From NCBI RefSeq assembly GCF_030407815.1, contig NZ_JASDCS010000006.1:283655-347654 (forward strand): 64,000 nt of DNA, written 5' to 3'. Under the pieces are notes generated by a model. It worked only from the letters and a program-made list of their open reading frames with translations. It searched no databases and was not told the DNA's origin. The stretch comes from Psychrobacter sp. APC 3281. GTDB taxonomy: Bacteria; Pseudomonadota; Gammaproteobacteria; Pseudomonadales; Moraxellaceae. Both the position numbers and the translations under genes were made by a program. This document shows, piece after piece, positions 19,077-28,122 of the stretch (position 1 is its first letter; each line of letters starts with the position of its first letter).

Positions 19077-21260
19077 ATGACTATATCAACTCAAAACGGT
19101 AACTCGCGTTATCGTGGTTTGATCTTGTCGATTGCTGCCTTCTTGGCATTGATTGGGATACTGCTTGCATTTACGTTTTATACTTCAAGTGTTCTTGAAC
19201 GTAACACCACATTGGTAAATATATCTAATAAAACAGCTAATAACGCTCAAGCTATCATCAAAGACTTGTTCGACTTACAAGGTAGTATTGGTGAACATAT
19301 TAATTCTCCTCACCAGAAGCGTGTAAGAGAAAGACTAGACAATAATACCCAAGGTATTGATCAATTACTTTCTAGTATGCGCGAAGGTTCGGAGTACATT
19401 GACGATTCTGGAAATGCTCATAAAATTCCAAGTATTAAAACATCAACTGAATTGGCAGCCTTAGAAAGAGCACAGCAAGATTGGAGTGAGCTAAAACCAC
19501 TAATTGCAAATTACCTTGAAGGTGCTGGTGATATTCGGATAGATTCTTCAGACGAGTTGGCATTAGCATATGAACAGGCAAAAACTTCTAGCTTGAGTAT
19601 GAACGATGCGCTTGATGAGCTGACTAATGAAGTTTACGAAGAAACAAAGCGTCAAGCAACTACCATTCGTCTTATTCAGGTACTTGGTGTTGCCGCTATC
19701 TTTACCTACTTCCTAATCTTCGTATTCTTCTTTGTACGTCGTCTACGTGAGACGGATGCTGAAGCTCTTGCCGCTCGCCAAGAAACGCAAGAAATTATGG
19801 AAACGGTAAATACGGGTCTTTTCCTGCTGGATAAAGACTTGAATATTGGTCAACAGCATTCTCGCGCGCTGAATAATATTATCGGCTCTGATCGCTTGGC
19901 AGGGGAAAACTTCACCAATGTCTTGCGTGGTCGTATCTCTGATAAAGACCTCAAGACCACACAGCAATTCATTGAGCAGCTCTATAACCCTCGAGTTAAA
20001 GAAAAGCTGGTAGATTCACTTAACCCGTTAAACAAAGTCATGCTGCATAATCTGTCTGACGACAAGAGTCTTGATAATCGCTTCTTGGATTTTAAATTCT
20101 CACGTGTTTATGATAATAAAGACATTGCCCGTATCTTGGTCAATGTGAATGATGTATCAGATGCAGTCTATTTAGAACAGCGCCTAGAAAAAGAGCGTTC
20201 GCAAAACGATATGCAGATTGAGATGTTAACGACTATCTTGAATGTAAATCCAAAGATTATTAATGAGTTTATTGGTAATACCCAAGCACATATCGAGAAG
20301 ATGAATAACATCTTGAAAAATCCTGGTAGCTCGCAGTATGAGCTTGAAGGTAAATTGAAAGCTATTTATCGTGAAATGCACAGCTTAAAAGGTGAAGCAT
20401 CAGCACTAAAACTACATAGCTTTACGAAGATTGCTTCTGATGCTGAAGACAAGTTACATGCATTACAAAACCAAGGTCAGTTGTCTGGTAATGACTTCTT
20501 ACCATTGGCAGTACATTTGGATGACTTGCTCAGCTTATCGAACACGATTGCGACGTTGGGCGAACGTATCAACCGCTCAGCACCGACAGTAGCTAAGTCG
20601 TCAACCGTACAAGCACCAGTCGCTACTCAAAATCCAGTAGCAGATCATACAGCTGGCAATGCTGACTTCGATGGTGGGCTAGATATCGACTTAGACAATG
20701 AAGCAGATGACGATTTATTGTCTTTTTACAATGAGTTTACAAAAGAGATTGCTGCAAGACAAGGCAAGCTAGTACAGCTAAAAAGTACGACGCTGACCCA
20801 AACGAGCATTCCGGCGCATCTTGCAAAGCCAATCAAAGAAATCAGTATCCAGTTGCTGCGTAACGCGGTGGTACATGGTATCGAGTCACCAAGTGTGCGT
20901 CATACTACTGGCAAAACTGACATTGGGACTATTGATCTGGAAGTGCAAGACAACGGTTCAAACTTTATGCTGGTTGTGCAAGATGACGGACAAGGTATCA
21001 ACTACGACAACATCCGTAATAAGCTGATTGAAGAAGGTCGTTTCGGTGCAGAAGAGGCAAATCAGCTTAGCAAAGGCGACTTACTCAAACAGCTGTTCTC
21101 TTCTGGATTCTCTACTAAAGAGCACGCAGATGAAGACGGTGGCCGCGGTGTTGGACTTGATATCATCAAAGCAAAAGTAAAAGAGTATGATGGCAAGCTT
21201 AACGTAAATAGCGAGCTAGGTCAGATGACACGTTTTGTCATTACTTTACCTAAAGCTTAA
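19077..21260 (+). CDS. Membrane CheA-like kinase with PAS, Hpt and HATPase domains
   Basis: This 727-residue protein looks like a membrane-anchored autokinase in which an Hpt domain is the phosphorylation site. Order: TM1 (about 14-36), helical periplasmic region (about 37-205), TM2 (about 206-228), a PAS-like domain (about 238-375), an Hpt/P1-like domain with His435 (MHSLKGEASALKL), a Pro/Ala/Thr/Asp linker, and a CheA-type HATPase with Asn596 (LLRNAVVHGIESP), DDGQGI at 636-641 and GGRGVGLDII. It has no CheY-binding P2, no P3 dimerisation segment and no CheW-like P5, so it is not a standard CheA. It is followed by genes for a CheY-like receiver and two CheX-like phosphatases and preceded by a solute-binding lipoprotein. 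An AAAGGAC site precedes the ATG. Confidence 0.82.
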   Translation: MTISTQNGNSRYRGLILSIAAFLALIGILLAFTFYTSSVLERNTTLVNISNKTANNAQAIIKDLFDLQGSIGEHINSPHQKRVRERLDNNTQGIDQLLSSMREGSEYIDDSGNAHKIPSIKTSTELAALERAQQDWSELKPLIANYLEGAGDIRIDSSDELALAYEQAKTSSLSMNDALDELTNEVYEETKRQATTIRLIQVLGVAAIFTYFLIFVFFFVRRLRETDAEALAARQETQEIMETVNTGLFLLDKDLNIGQQHSRALNNIIGSDRLAGENFTNVLRGRISDKDLKTTQQFIEQLYNPRVKEKLVDSLNPLNKVMLHNLSDDKSLDNRFLDFKFSRVYDNKDIARILVNVNDVSDAVYLEQRLEKERSQNDMQIEMLTTILNVNPKIINEFIGNTQAHIEKMNNILKNPGSSQYELEGKLKAIYREMHSLKGEASALKLHSFTKIASDAEDKLHALQNQGQLSGNDFLPLAVHLDDLLSLSNTIATLGERINRSAPTVAKSSTVQAPVATQNPVADHTAGNADFDGGLDIDLDNEADDDLLSFYNEFTKEIAARQGKLVQLKSTTLTQTSIPAHLAKPIKEISIQLLRNAVVHGIESPSVRHTTGKTDIGTIDLEVQDNGSNFMLVVQDDGQGINYDNIRNKLIEEGRFGAEEANQLSKGDLLKQLFSSGFSTKEHADEDGGRGVGLDIIKAKVKEYDGKLNVNSELGQMTRFVITLPKA

Positions 21261-21321
21261 TTAAAATAGTAATTATATTGTCAGGGACGACAAGCACTTC
21301 ATTAAAGGTAGTAGATAAGTT

Positions 21322-21684
21322 ATGCATAAGTTAATGATTGTTGATGATTCAAATATTATTAGAAACCGTATTCAGCGCGCATACGATTCAGGAAAGTTCA
21401 TGTTGGTTGCGACAGCGACTAGCGGTGTTCAAGCTATCGAAAAGTTCAATGTCCATCGTCCTGATGTAATCACCATGGACCTAACCATGCCACAAATGGA
21501 TGGGCTAGAATGCATTGAAAAAATCATAGCGATTGATCCTGAAGTACGCATTTTAGTGGTATCAGCGTTATCGGACAAAGCCACCGGCATCGAAGCATTG
21601 TCACTAGGTGCCAGCGGGTTTTTGTGCAAACCTTTTTCGGAAGAGGAGCTTGTAGAGTCTTTGTATGAGCTGATGCAAGACTAA
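21322..21684 (+). CDS. CheY-like single-domain response regulator
   Basis: This is a stand-alone receiver domain of 120 residues with no output domain. The acidic pair is in IVDDSNIIR near the N-terminus, the phospho-acceptor is Asp53 (TMDLTMPQMDG), the switch Ser is in VVSALSD, and the conserved Lys103 lies in CKPFSEEEL. It is the expected acceptor of phosphate from His435 of the upstream kinase, 61 bases away on the same strand. Because it has no DNA-binding or enzymatic domain, it must act by protein contact, like CheY. The ribosome binding site is weak (AAAGGTAGTAGATAAG). Confidence 0.92.
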   Translation: MHKLMIVDDSNIIRNRIQRAYDSGKFMLVATATSGVQAIEKFNVHRPDVITMDLTMPQMDGLECIEKIIAIDPEVRILVVSALSDKATGIEALSLGASGFLCKPFSEEELVESLYELMQD

Positions 21685-21714
21685 TACCATTCATCGACCA
21701 AAGCAGATGTCATT

Positions 21715-22164
21715 ATGAAAGAGCAAAAGCTACAGATTTTTTTAAGTATTATTAGTAATTATTTTGACCAGTTTGGGGGAGAAGAGCTAATTGCTGATAC
21801 CCCTTACTTACTAGAAAACAAACAGCCAAAAGTCCACGATTATACGGGCGTGATTGGTATATCTGGTGGCCAAAAAGGAGTGGTATATTTTTCGGCGACG
21901 CGTGACTTGCTGTCTTCAATATTAGACAGCATGGGCGAAACCGATAAAAGTGAAGAGAACTATGTAGACCTGGCTGGGGAAGTGGCCAATACCATCGCAG
22001 GCAATGCACGCAAAGAGTTTGGCTCAGAATTCCATATCTCTGTACCATTTGTGTTCAAAGGTGCACCGCAAAGTATTGTATTGCCGAACGATGAGCGTTC
22101 TTTTATCATCCCCATCACTTGGCATTCTCAAGTAGGCGAGATTGTGGTTTGTTTGCAAGATTAA
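21715..22164 (+). CDS. CheX-like phosphatase, first copy
   Basis: CheX proteins dephosphorylate CheY-P. This 149-residue protein is a single CheX domain with the catalytic ExxN pair as Glu89 and Asn92 in LAGEVANTIAGNARKEFG, and the preceding GVIGISGGQKGVVYFSA strand pair. It starts 30 bases after the receiver gene and is followed by a paralogue with the catalytic residues at identical positions. In the cluster it would reset the receiver and set the lifetime of the signal. CheC is less likely because CheC has two such motifs. The ribosome binding site is poor, which suggests translation linked to the upstream gene. Confidence 0.86.
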   Translation: MKEQKLQIFLSIISNYFDQFGGEELIADTPYLLENKQPKVHDYTGVIGISGGQKGVVYFSATRDLLSSILDSMGETDKSEENYVDLAGEVANTIAGNARKEFGSEFHISVPFVFKGAPQSIVLPNDERSFIIPITWHSQVGEIVVCLQD

Positions 22165-22199
22165 TGCTGCCACGTAATACAGATGGATATTAATATATT

Positions 22200-22646
22200 A
22201 TGGTTAAAGTAGAAAAATTGGGTGTATTTCTAAGCTCGATCAATGCGTTTTTTGCGCAAATCGATGGCTCAGAAGTGTCAATTGATACCCCTTACTTGAA
22301 CAACAAAAGCGCGATTGGCTTTGATTATAGCGGTGTCATTAAGATATCAGGGCCTTTGGAAGGCTGCGTCTATGTCAGTGCACCAAGCGTGATGTTGCGA
22401 GAAGTCATCAAAGTGATGGGCGAGCCTGACTCTTCAATTACTATGATGAAAGATTTATTGGGTGAAATGGCCAATACAATCTCAGGTAATGCTCGGACAG
22501 AGTTTGGTTCAGAGTTTATTATCTCTCCGCCGCACATTGTGGAGAGTGCGCCAAGCGTGTCTTATTTGCCTAAAGATCGTCAAAGCTATATCACACCATT
22601 TACGTGGCGTGGTTACAAGGCGGTCATTGGTATTTGCATTGCATAA
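22200..22646 (+). CDS. CheX-like phosphatase, second copy
   Basis: This is a second CheX-type phosphatase of 148 residues, clearly a tandem duplicate of the gene 35 bases upstream. Both begin with a V/K-rich N-terminus, share a DTPYL segment, a G-V-I-K/G-IS strand, the ExxN catalytic residues at 89 and 92 (LGEMANTISGNARTEFG) and a C-terminal FIxPxTW segment. The copies differ through most of the rest, so the duplication is not recent. CheX acts as a dimer, so a heterodimer of the two products is possible. No strong ribosome binding site is seen before the ATG. A terminator about 90 bases after the stop closes the cluster. Confidence 0.85.
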   Translation: MVKVEKLGVFLSSINAFFAQIDGSEVSIDTPYLNNKSAIGFDYSGVIKISGPLEGCVYVSAPSVMLREVIKVMGEPDSSITMMKDLLGEMANTISGNARTEFGSEFIISPPHIVESAPSVSYLPKDRQSYITPFTWRGYKAVIGICIA

Positions 22647-22738
22647 ATTATAGTCAATCCTCTGTAAACGAGTGATAACTATAAAAGAGTGACGGCGGTA
22701 ACCCTGCTTGAAAAATAGCTATTAAAAAGACAATCATG

Positions 22739-22769
22739 AAAAAAGCGATGCAAATGTGTCGCTTTTTTT
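22739..22769 (+). terminator. Terminator of the SBP-kinase-CheY-CheX cluster
   Basis: AAAAAGCGA pairs with TCGCTTTTT, loop TGCAAATGTG, followed by a long T run. Confidence 0.85.
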
Positions 22770-23110
22770 GTTTTATTATCGCCATATTTTGTTTTTATCT
22801 TATTGATACGCTACAAACAAACTGCTGGAGATTCCAAGACGTTATGTGATAAAATACAGCGCAGCTATTTTTTATAATTCACTTTATAGTTTAGATTTAG
22901 GCATTTGCTTCGATCTAGCGATAGCTTCTTTTTTTAAACCAACCAATGACACACACATCATGGCAAAAAATTGCTGGGTGTTTGGCGACTTGATTAATTT
23001 GTGATCTGTTAGTGCTTTACTAATGAAAACTAACTGGTAGCAGATGCGTGTCGCTAAATAGGCTGTTTTTGTGATGTGGAGGCATAACCCAACCAATAGG
23101 ATATATTCTC
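22770..23110 (+). promoter_or_regulatory. Probable rpsB promoter and leader
   Basis: The region before rpsB has a candidate -10 element (TAAAAT, 22850-22855) but no convincing -35 box. The leader is roughly 250 bases if transcription starts there. Ribosomal protein S2 is known to repress its own leader in gammaproteobacteria, and a long untranslated leader fits that. The short motif CCAACCAAT occurs near 22938 and again near 23090. No gene is supported here. Confidence 0.4.
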
Positions 23111-23902
23111 ATGGCTACAAAGAATCCAACCAAAATCGAAATGCGCGACTTACTACAAGCAGGCGCTCACTTTGGTCACCAAACACGTTTTTGGAACCCA
23201 AAAATGGGTCCATACATCTTTGGCGCACGTAACAAAATCCATATCATCAACTTAGAGCACACTGTAAAAGCGTTCAACGAAGCGTTGACTTACGTAAACG
23301 GCCTAGCTGCTAAGAAAAACAAAGTATTATTTGTTGGTACTAAACGCGCTGCAAGCGGTATCGTACGTGAGCAAGCAGCTCGCGCTGGTATGCCATACGT
23401 TGACCATCGCTGGTTAGGTGGTATGTTGACTAACTGGAAAACTCTACGTCAGTCAATCAACCGTCTAAAAGAGCTAGAAAAGCAAGCAGAAGACGGTACT
23501 TTCGCTAAGCTAACTAAGCGTGAAGCGCTAGAGCGTACTCGCGATATGGAAAAACTTGAGCGTTCACTAGGTGGTATCAAAGACATGGGCGGCCTACCTG
23601 ACGCTATCTTCGTAGTAGACGTAGATCACGAAGCTATCGCTATCAAAGAAGCCAAAAACCTGGGTATCCCAGTTATCGGTATCGTTGATACTAACTCTAG
23701 CCCAGACAACGTTGACTACATCATCCCAGCTAACGATGATGCTATCCGTGCTGTGACTTTGTACGTAACTTCTATGGCTGATGCTATCATCGCTGGTAAA
23801 GAATACGCACAAACTCAAGCTGGTGGTAAAGCTGAGCAAGCACCTGCTGCAACTGAAGAAGCGCCAGCTGCAGAAGAAGCTGCTGCAACTCCAGCAGAAT
23901 AA
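23111..23902 (+). CDS. rpsB: 30S ribosomal protein S2
   Basis: S2 binds the small ribosomal subunit and is needed for S1 docking. The N-terminal [28 protein letters not shown] and the [13 protein letters not shown] segment are diagnostic, as is the [22 protein letters not shown] motif. The protein has 263 residues with an Ala/Glu-rich C-terminal tail, slightly longer than in E. coli. Codon use is strongly biased, as expected for a highly expressed gene. tsf follows after 373 bases, the conserved rpsB-tsf order. An AGGATATA site lies about 10 bases before the ATG. Confidence 0.98.
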   Translation: MATKNPTKIEMRDLLQAGAHFGHQTRFWNPKMGPYIFGARNKIHIINLEHTVKAFNEALTYVNGLAAKKNKVLFVGTKRAASGIVREQAARAGMPYVDHRWLGGMLTNWKTLRQSINRLKELEKQAEDGTFAKLTKREALERTRDMEKLERSLGGIKDMGGLPDAIFVVDVDHEAIAIKEAKNLGIPVIGIVDTNSSPDNVDYIIPANDDAIRAVTLYVTSMADAIIAGKEYAQTQAGGKAEQAPAATEEAPAAEEAAATPAE

Positions 23903-24275
23903 GTAGCTGACTTAAAAAGTTTAACTTTGTAAGGATGCCTTGATAGTGTATTTATCAGCATTCATATAATGTTTTGAACAGCGTATAAGCTCATAATAGG
24001 CATGATGTAGTTTTACTCGTCATGCCTTGTTATTGAATAAAACCTTATTAATATGCCATTCGTAGAGCGAGCAGCTATCGGGCGAGTATTATCGCTCCTA
24101 CTAGTCATATCGCTATATTATAGAGATGTTATTTGTTTGACATCATCTATGGCTATATTAGTAATCGTTCAGAACGAGCTGTCTGCTAGATTTTAAGTAA
24201 GACTAAGATATCGAATAGAAATACAGCATTTAGAAATACAGCACTCCTATACATAACTATACTAAGGTGACTCTT
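23903..24275 (+). promoter_or_regulatory. rpsB-tsf intergenic region with internal hairpin
   Basis: This 373-base spacer lies within the expected rpsB-tsf operon. It contains a hairpin, GGCATGA (23999-24005) with TCATGCC (24020-24026), followed by a moderately T-rich stretch. That could be an attenuator lowering tsf relative to rpsB. No gene is supported. The tsf ribosome binding site (CTAAGGTG) is at 24262-24269. Confidence 0.45.
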
Positions 24276-25157
24276 ATGACAGAAGTAAAAGTATCTGCCA
24301 AAATGGTAAAAGAATTGCGTGACCGTACTGGTCTTGGCATGATGGAATGTAAAAAAGCGTTAGAAGAATCAAACGGTGATGTTGAAGTTGCCATTGATAA
24401 CCTACGTAAATCTGGTCAAGCTAAAGCAGCTAAAAAAGCGGGTAACATCGCAGCTGACGGCGCTATCATCATCGCTCAAGGCGAAAACAAAGCATTCTTG
24501 TTAGAAGTTAACTGCCAGACTGATTTCGTTGCAAAAGATGACAGCTTCACTGCATTTGCAGAAAAAGTTGCTAACCTTGCACTAGAAAACAACGTAACTG
24601 ACGTTGCTGCTATCTCTGAATTGTCTTATGGCGAAGGTCAGACTGTTGAAGAAGCACGTGTATCTCTAGTACAAAAAATCGGTGAAAATATCCAGATTCG
24701 CCGTGTTGAAACACTTGAAGGTGCTAACATCGCTGCATACCGTCATGGTCTACGTATCGGTGTAGTTGTATCTTTTGAAGGCGGCGACGCTGACACTGGT
24801 AAAAACCTTGCTATGCATATCGCTGCATTTAACCCTGTTGCTGTAGATGACGAAGATGTTGCTGCTGACGTATTGGCACGCGAAAAAGACATCATCGAAG
24901 CAAAAGCTCGTGAGTCTGGCAAGCCTGACAACATCGTTGAAAAAATGATCGAAGGTGGCCTACGTAAGTACCTAGACGAAGTAACTTTACTACGTCAGCC
25001 ATACGTTATGGACAACGACAAGAAAGTTGGTGAAGTCCTAAAAGCTGAAGGCGTAAAAGTACTTGGCTTCAAACGTCTAGAAGTTGGTGAAGGCATCGAG
25101 AAGAAGCAAGAAGACTTCGCTGCTGAAGTTGCTGCAACTCAGGCCGCTAACAAGTAA
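24276..25157 (+). CDS. tsf: Elongation factor Ts
   Basis: EF-Ts is the nucleotide-exchange factor that regenerates EF-Tu-GTP. The N-terminal UBA-like domain ([21 protein letters not shown]) and the EF-Tu-contacting [10 protein letters not shown] core motif are clear, followed by the dimerisation domain. I chose the ATG at 24276 (MTEVKVSAK) because the earlier in-frame GTG overlaps the ribosome binding site. This gives 293 residues, normal length. Codon bias is strong. It is the second gene of the rpsB-tsf pair, and its partner tuf begins at the far end of this window. Confidence 0.98.
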   Translation: MTEVKVSAKMVKELRDRTGLGMMECKKALEESNGDVEVAIDNLRKSGQAKAAKKAGNIAADGAIIIAQGENKAFLLEVNCQTDFVAKDDSFTAFAEKVANLALENNVTDVAAISELSYGEGQTVEEARVSLVQKIGENIQIRRVETLEGANIAAYRHGLRIGVVVSFEGGDADTGKNLAMHIAAFNPVAVDDEDVAADVLAREKDIIEAKARESGKPDNIVEKMIEGGLRKYLDEVTLLRQPYVMDNDKKVGEVLKAEGVKVLGFKRLEVGEGIEKKQEDFAAEVAATQAANK

Positions 25158-25254
25158 GTATCAAATAGTGTTGGAATAGGCTGTGAGTCCTTAATTGTGG
25201 CTCATAGTTTGGCTTTATTACTCTTAATGCATCAAGATATAAAGCATCCAAACA

Positions 25255-25291
25255 TAAAAAAGCCCATTAATTCGTTAATGGGCTTTTTTAT
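25255..25291. terminator. Bidirectional terminator, tsf / lytic transglycosylase
   Basis: AAAAAAGCCCATTAA pairs perfectly with TTAATGGGCTTTTTT around a TTCG loop and serves both convergent genes. Confidence 0.92.
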
Positions 25292-25313
25292 GCCTGACTT
25301 TTAGATAATTGGC

Positions 25314-26120
25314 TTAGCGTAAAGCCGCATAGGCTGAGTTGGCATAGCTGGCACTATTCACATTGCTGCTAGTGCCATAACTGACATTTTGTAAGCCATT
25401 ACTTGTACTGGTGCTACTGGTTTGATTGTTAGCACTGATACTCGCACCAAACAGTCCTGTATCGTTCTTATACAAGCTATGATAACGGCTCATCACTCTT
25501 TGAACATAGTTACGTGTTTCTTTGAACGGAGGGATGCCACCGTATTTATCGACATTGCCTTCACCTGCATTGTAGCCTGCGACAGCATGTTCGACATTAT
25601 TGTTGAAGCGGCGCATGAGCCACGCGATATATTTGGCTGATCCTTCGATATTATCTGCAGGGTTCCAAGGATTGCTGACATTGAAACGGCGCGCAGTCGC
25701 TGGCATTAACTGCATAAGGCCTTGTGCACCCACTGGTGAGCGTGCGTTTGGATTAAAAGCTGATTCGGTATGCATCATCGCTTTCATAAGGGCAGGGTCC
25801 ACACCGTTGCGCTCAGCGGACGCACGAATGTAGCTGTCGTAAGAGTTGCGACTTCCGCTATTGCTAGCGGCACTGCTACCATAGCTATCGCTGCTTCCGT
25901 CATACATCTTGGAGTCTTTATAATAAGTGACTTTTACTTTTTTCGTAAACTTATCAAAATTTCCACTAGGATTGACATTGGTCAACAGTACTTGCCCACC
26001 TTTGTCTTTGTAGATATACATGTTGCCTGCATTGGCAGCGACAGAAAAGGTCGAAAGAGCAATTGCACTTAGTAAAAGGGGGGATAAGCAGCGAGTCATC
26101 AAAGTAGCCGTATTTATCAT
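25314..26120 (-). CDS. Soluble lytic murein transglycosylase-like protein
   Basis: This exported enzyme should cut peptidoglycan glycan chains non-hydrolytically. A signal peptide (LLLSAIALSTFSVAANA, cleavage near residue 31) is followed by a DUF4124-like segment (MYIYKDKGGQVLLTNVNP) and a Ser/Tyr/Asn-rich linker. The SLT domain has catalytic Glu119 in MHTESAFNPNA, then SPVGAQGLMQLMPATA and AVAGYNAGEGNVDKYGG. The C-terminal 50 residues are Ser/Asn/Thr-rich and low in complexity. At 268 residues it resembles MltE/Slt-like family 1 enzymes without a superhelical domain. A lipobox is absent, so it is probably periplasmic and soluble. No partner gene adjoins it. Confidence 0.92.
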   Translation of the reverse strand: MINTATLMTRCLSPLLLSAIALSTFSVAANAGNMYIYKDKGGQVLLTNVNPSGNFDKFTKKVKVTYYKDSKMYDGSSDSYGSSAASNSGSRNSYDSYIRASAERNGVDPALMKAMMHTESAFNPNARSPVGAQGLMQLMPATARRFNVSNPWNPADNIEGSAKYIAWLMRRFNNNVEHAVAGYNAGEGNVDKYGGIPPFKETRNYVQRVMSRYHSLYKNDTGLFGASISANNQTSSTSTSNGLQNVSYGTSSNVNSASYANSAYAALR

Positions 26121-26605
26121 AGTAAAATCACTTTTTATCGAATAACAGCAAATTATTTTGCCTACATATGCATTGATTTAGGCGCTTAAGCGGTTACTGA
26201 TTTTGCTGAATTATTTAGCTCACTGTGAGGACAGCAGCTTAGCAATTATCACTTTCAATAAGGAACCACTTGCAATAGATACAAAAAATAATAGTTGCTT
26301 ACTATAACATATAATAACTTTTTGGCGCATCAGATTGACAAACTAAGTTGTAAAATCAGATTTCTATTATTAAATAATCTTAGAGAAATCAATATACTAA
26401 ATTTTCTAAGTGACTTAATGAGCCATTTGTAGTCGGTTTTTTCGTTTATGAATTCAGATAAATAAAGTGTCTCAATTTTTTAAGAAATAATAATGACATT
26501 TGAATAGTCGAGGTGATTTTCAATCTTAAATTGACAGTAGATAAGCCTATTAATGGTTAGGTTTTTAAAAATATAAGAGTAGTTTAGGTAGACTTTCAGT
26601 GATGA
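26121..26605. other. A+T-rich intergenic region
   Basis: This 485-base region lies upstream of the transglycosylase gene and downstream of lrgB. It is very A+T-rich, and I see no supported gene, RNA or strong inverted repeat. Confidence 0.5.
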
Positions 26606-27295
26606 CTAGATACCAATAGCGCTGATAAAGATAGGCACCCAAACCGCAGTAACCAACCCGTTCACTGCTAAGCCAAATGCAGCGTAACGTCCTGCTGTGT
26701 GACTGATTTGCCATGCCTCTACAGTACCAAATGCGTGGGCCGCTAACCCCAGTGCTAGGCCTTTGGCACGGTCATCATTGATACCGCGGAACAAAAAGCG
26801 CGCGACCGTACCACCTATCAGACCTGAGACGATGATAATTAGGTTAGCCATTGCCAATGGTGCTTTGATTAAATCTGCGACACTCAAGCCAATCGGCGTA
26901 GTCACAGAACGGGTAGCGAAAGCCAATAGGGTCTCATGACTGAGCGAAAATAAGTAAGCCAACGACATGGGCAGTAATGCACCAACGACGCTAGCAATAG
27001 CGACAATTAGAGTGAGTTTTTTGACTGGTAAGCCTTTAAAGTTCATCGCCGCTAATGGCACAGCCAAGAGTACTGTCACATATCCCAACAGATGGTCAAA
27101 TACAGGTTTTGCCGCGCTGTAATAGTTGTTGTAATCCCACTGCAGTACAAATAGGAAAACAAGTACTAGGACAAGTGCGGTAATGACCATCGGTAACCAT
27201 GATAATTTACGTGCCAATACACGTGCAATTACGTGTGCTGCTAATGTCAATAATATTGCGGCTAGGGTTGCCATAAATACGCTGTCAAAAGTCAT
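26606..27295 (-). CDS. LrgB/CidB family membrane protein
   Basis: LrgB/CidB proteins partner with LrgA/CidA proteins and affect murein hydrolase activity, or export small metabolites such as pyruvate, in the cytoplasmic membrane. The 229-residue product has about six to seven hydrophobic helices and the family segment SVTTPIGLSVADLI, followed by GIGTVEAWQ-like AHAFGTVEAWQIS. A GGAGAG site precedes the ATG, which lies 16 bases after the LrgA-like gene, so the two form an operon. No LysR or LytTR regulator is adjacent. Confidence 0.9.
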   Translation of the reverse strand: MTFDSVFMATLAAILLTLAAHVIARVLARKLSWLPMVITALVLVLVFLFVLQWDYNNYYSAAKPVFDHLLGYVTVLLAVPLAAMNFKGLPVKKLTLIVAIASVVGALLPMSLAYLFSLSHETLLAFATRSVTTPIGLSVADLIKAPLAMANLIIIVSGLIGGTVARFLFRGINDDRAKGLALGLAAHAFGTVEAWQISHTAGRYAAFGLAVNGLVTAVWVPIFISAIGI

Positions 27296-27311
27296 AATAT
27301 CTCTCCGCAGC

Positions 27312-27746
27312 TCACGGCTGTCCCTTTTGCTCAGTGGTAGTCGTACTATCAGTGTTTGCAGCGTGGTTGAGCCAGCGGTTGGCCAGTAATGCCAGTCCCC
27401 ACAGTGGTATGAGCGTACTAATAATCATCGTTATCATCACACCCAGTAGCTCATCTCCTAGAGCAAATAGCAACAGGCCTGCACCAGCAGAAACTGGTAA
27501 AAAGGCAAAACCACTATCGACTAGTAACGTATTACTGGCCTGTGTGAGCCAGCTCGGTAATCCCTTGAGCAATCGCCACGCCATCAAAATAACAAACATC
27601 GCAACTAAGCCGACAATATTGGCCGCTTTTTCGATGCCTGCCATTTGACAGAGAACAACCGCCGTTTCTCGAACAACGATGACCATGGTCAACGTTAGAA
27701 TTAACGCAAGCCATAGTGGGAGATGGGGAGAGTGAGCAGGCTTCAT
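27312..27746 (-). CDS. LrgA/CidA family holin-like protein
   Basis: This is the small four-helix partner of the downstream LrgB-like protein. The hydrophobic profile fits: a helix near the N-terminus (LWLALILTLTMVIVV), another at VGLVAMFVILMAWRLL, the family segment LLVDSGFAFLPVSAGAGLL, and a last helix MITMIISTLIPLWGLALLA. I chose the ATG at 27746 (MKPAHSPHL), giving 144 residues; an upstream TTG would add 14 residues, and neither start has a strong ribosome binding site. It is first in the two-gene lrgA-lrgB unit. Confidence 0.82.
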   Translation of the reverse strand: MKPAHSPHLPLWLALILTLTMVIVVRETAVVLCQMAGIEKAANIVGLVAMFVILMAWRLLKGLPSWLTQASNTLLVDSGFAFLPVSAGAGLLLFALGDELLGVMITMIISTLIPLWGLALLANRWLNHAANTDSTTTTEQKGQP

Positions 27747-28122
27747 AAGCAATTCTGGCCAAGTCAGATATAAATGGATGGTGTACAAAACAAAATGCGT
27801 GATCGCACCAAGAACACAACGTAGAAAATGATGCTATGCATACTGATAGTAGCAATGATTCACTTTTAAAGTATTAACGCTATCTATCAATATTTGTTGA
27901 ATGTATAACAGGCGATTATATAGAGAGTGAGGCAACTAATAAAGCCTATGCACCGTGACTCGTCATATCCAAAAAAAATAGACGATATCACTGGATATCG
28001 TCTATTCTATTTTAACGTAATATATAAGGGTCTGTGGGCTAAAAGTATGAATCAAATGCTCATTCAATTACTGCCGCAAATGATTCACTTTCATAATAGT
28101 TGTTATTTTACAGGAACAACGA
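27747..28122. other. Intergenic region between hflX and the LrgA-like gene
   Basis: This 376-base gap carries the hflX terminator at 27970-28006 and presumably the lrgA-lrgB promoter. Nothing else is supported. Confidence 0.5.
27970..28006 (-). terminator. Terminator downstream of hflX
   Basis: AATAGACGATATC pairs perfectly with GATATCGTCTATT around ACTG. On the minus strand it is followed by a T run. Confidence 0.8.

Noticed and set aside
18131..22646. Reading the CheY/CheX genes as part of a flagellar chemotaxis operon
   Set aside because: No CheW, receptor, CheR/CheB or flagellar gene is present, and the kinase lacks the CheW-binding domain.
22884..23096. 70-codon minus-strand frame
   Set aside because: Lies in the probable rpsB leader and has no supporting signal.
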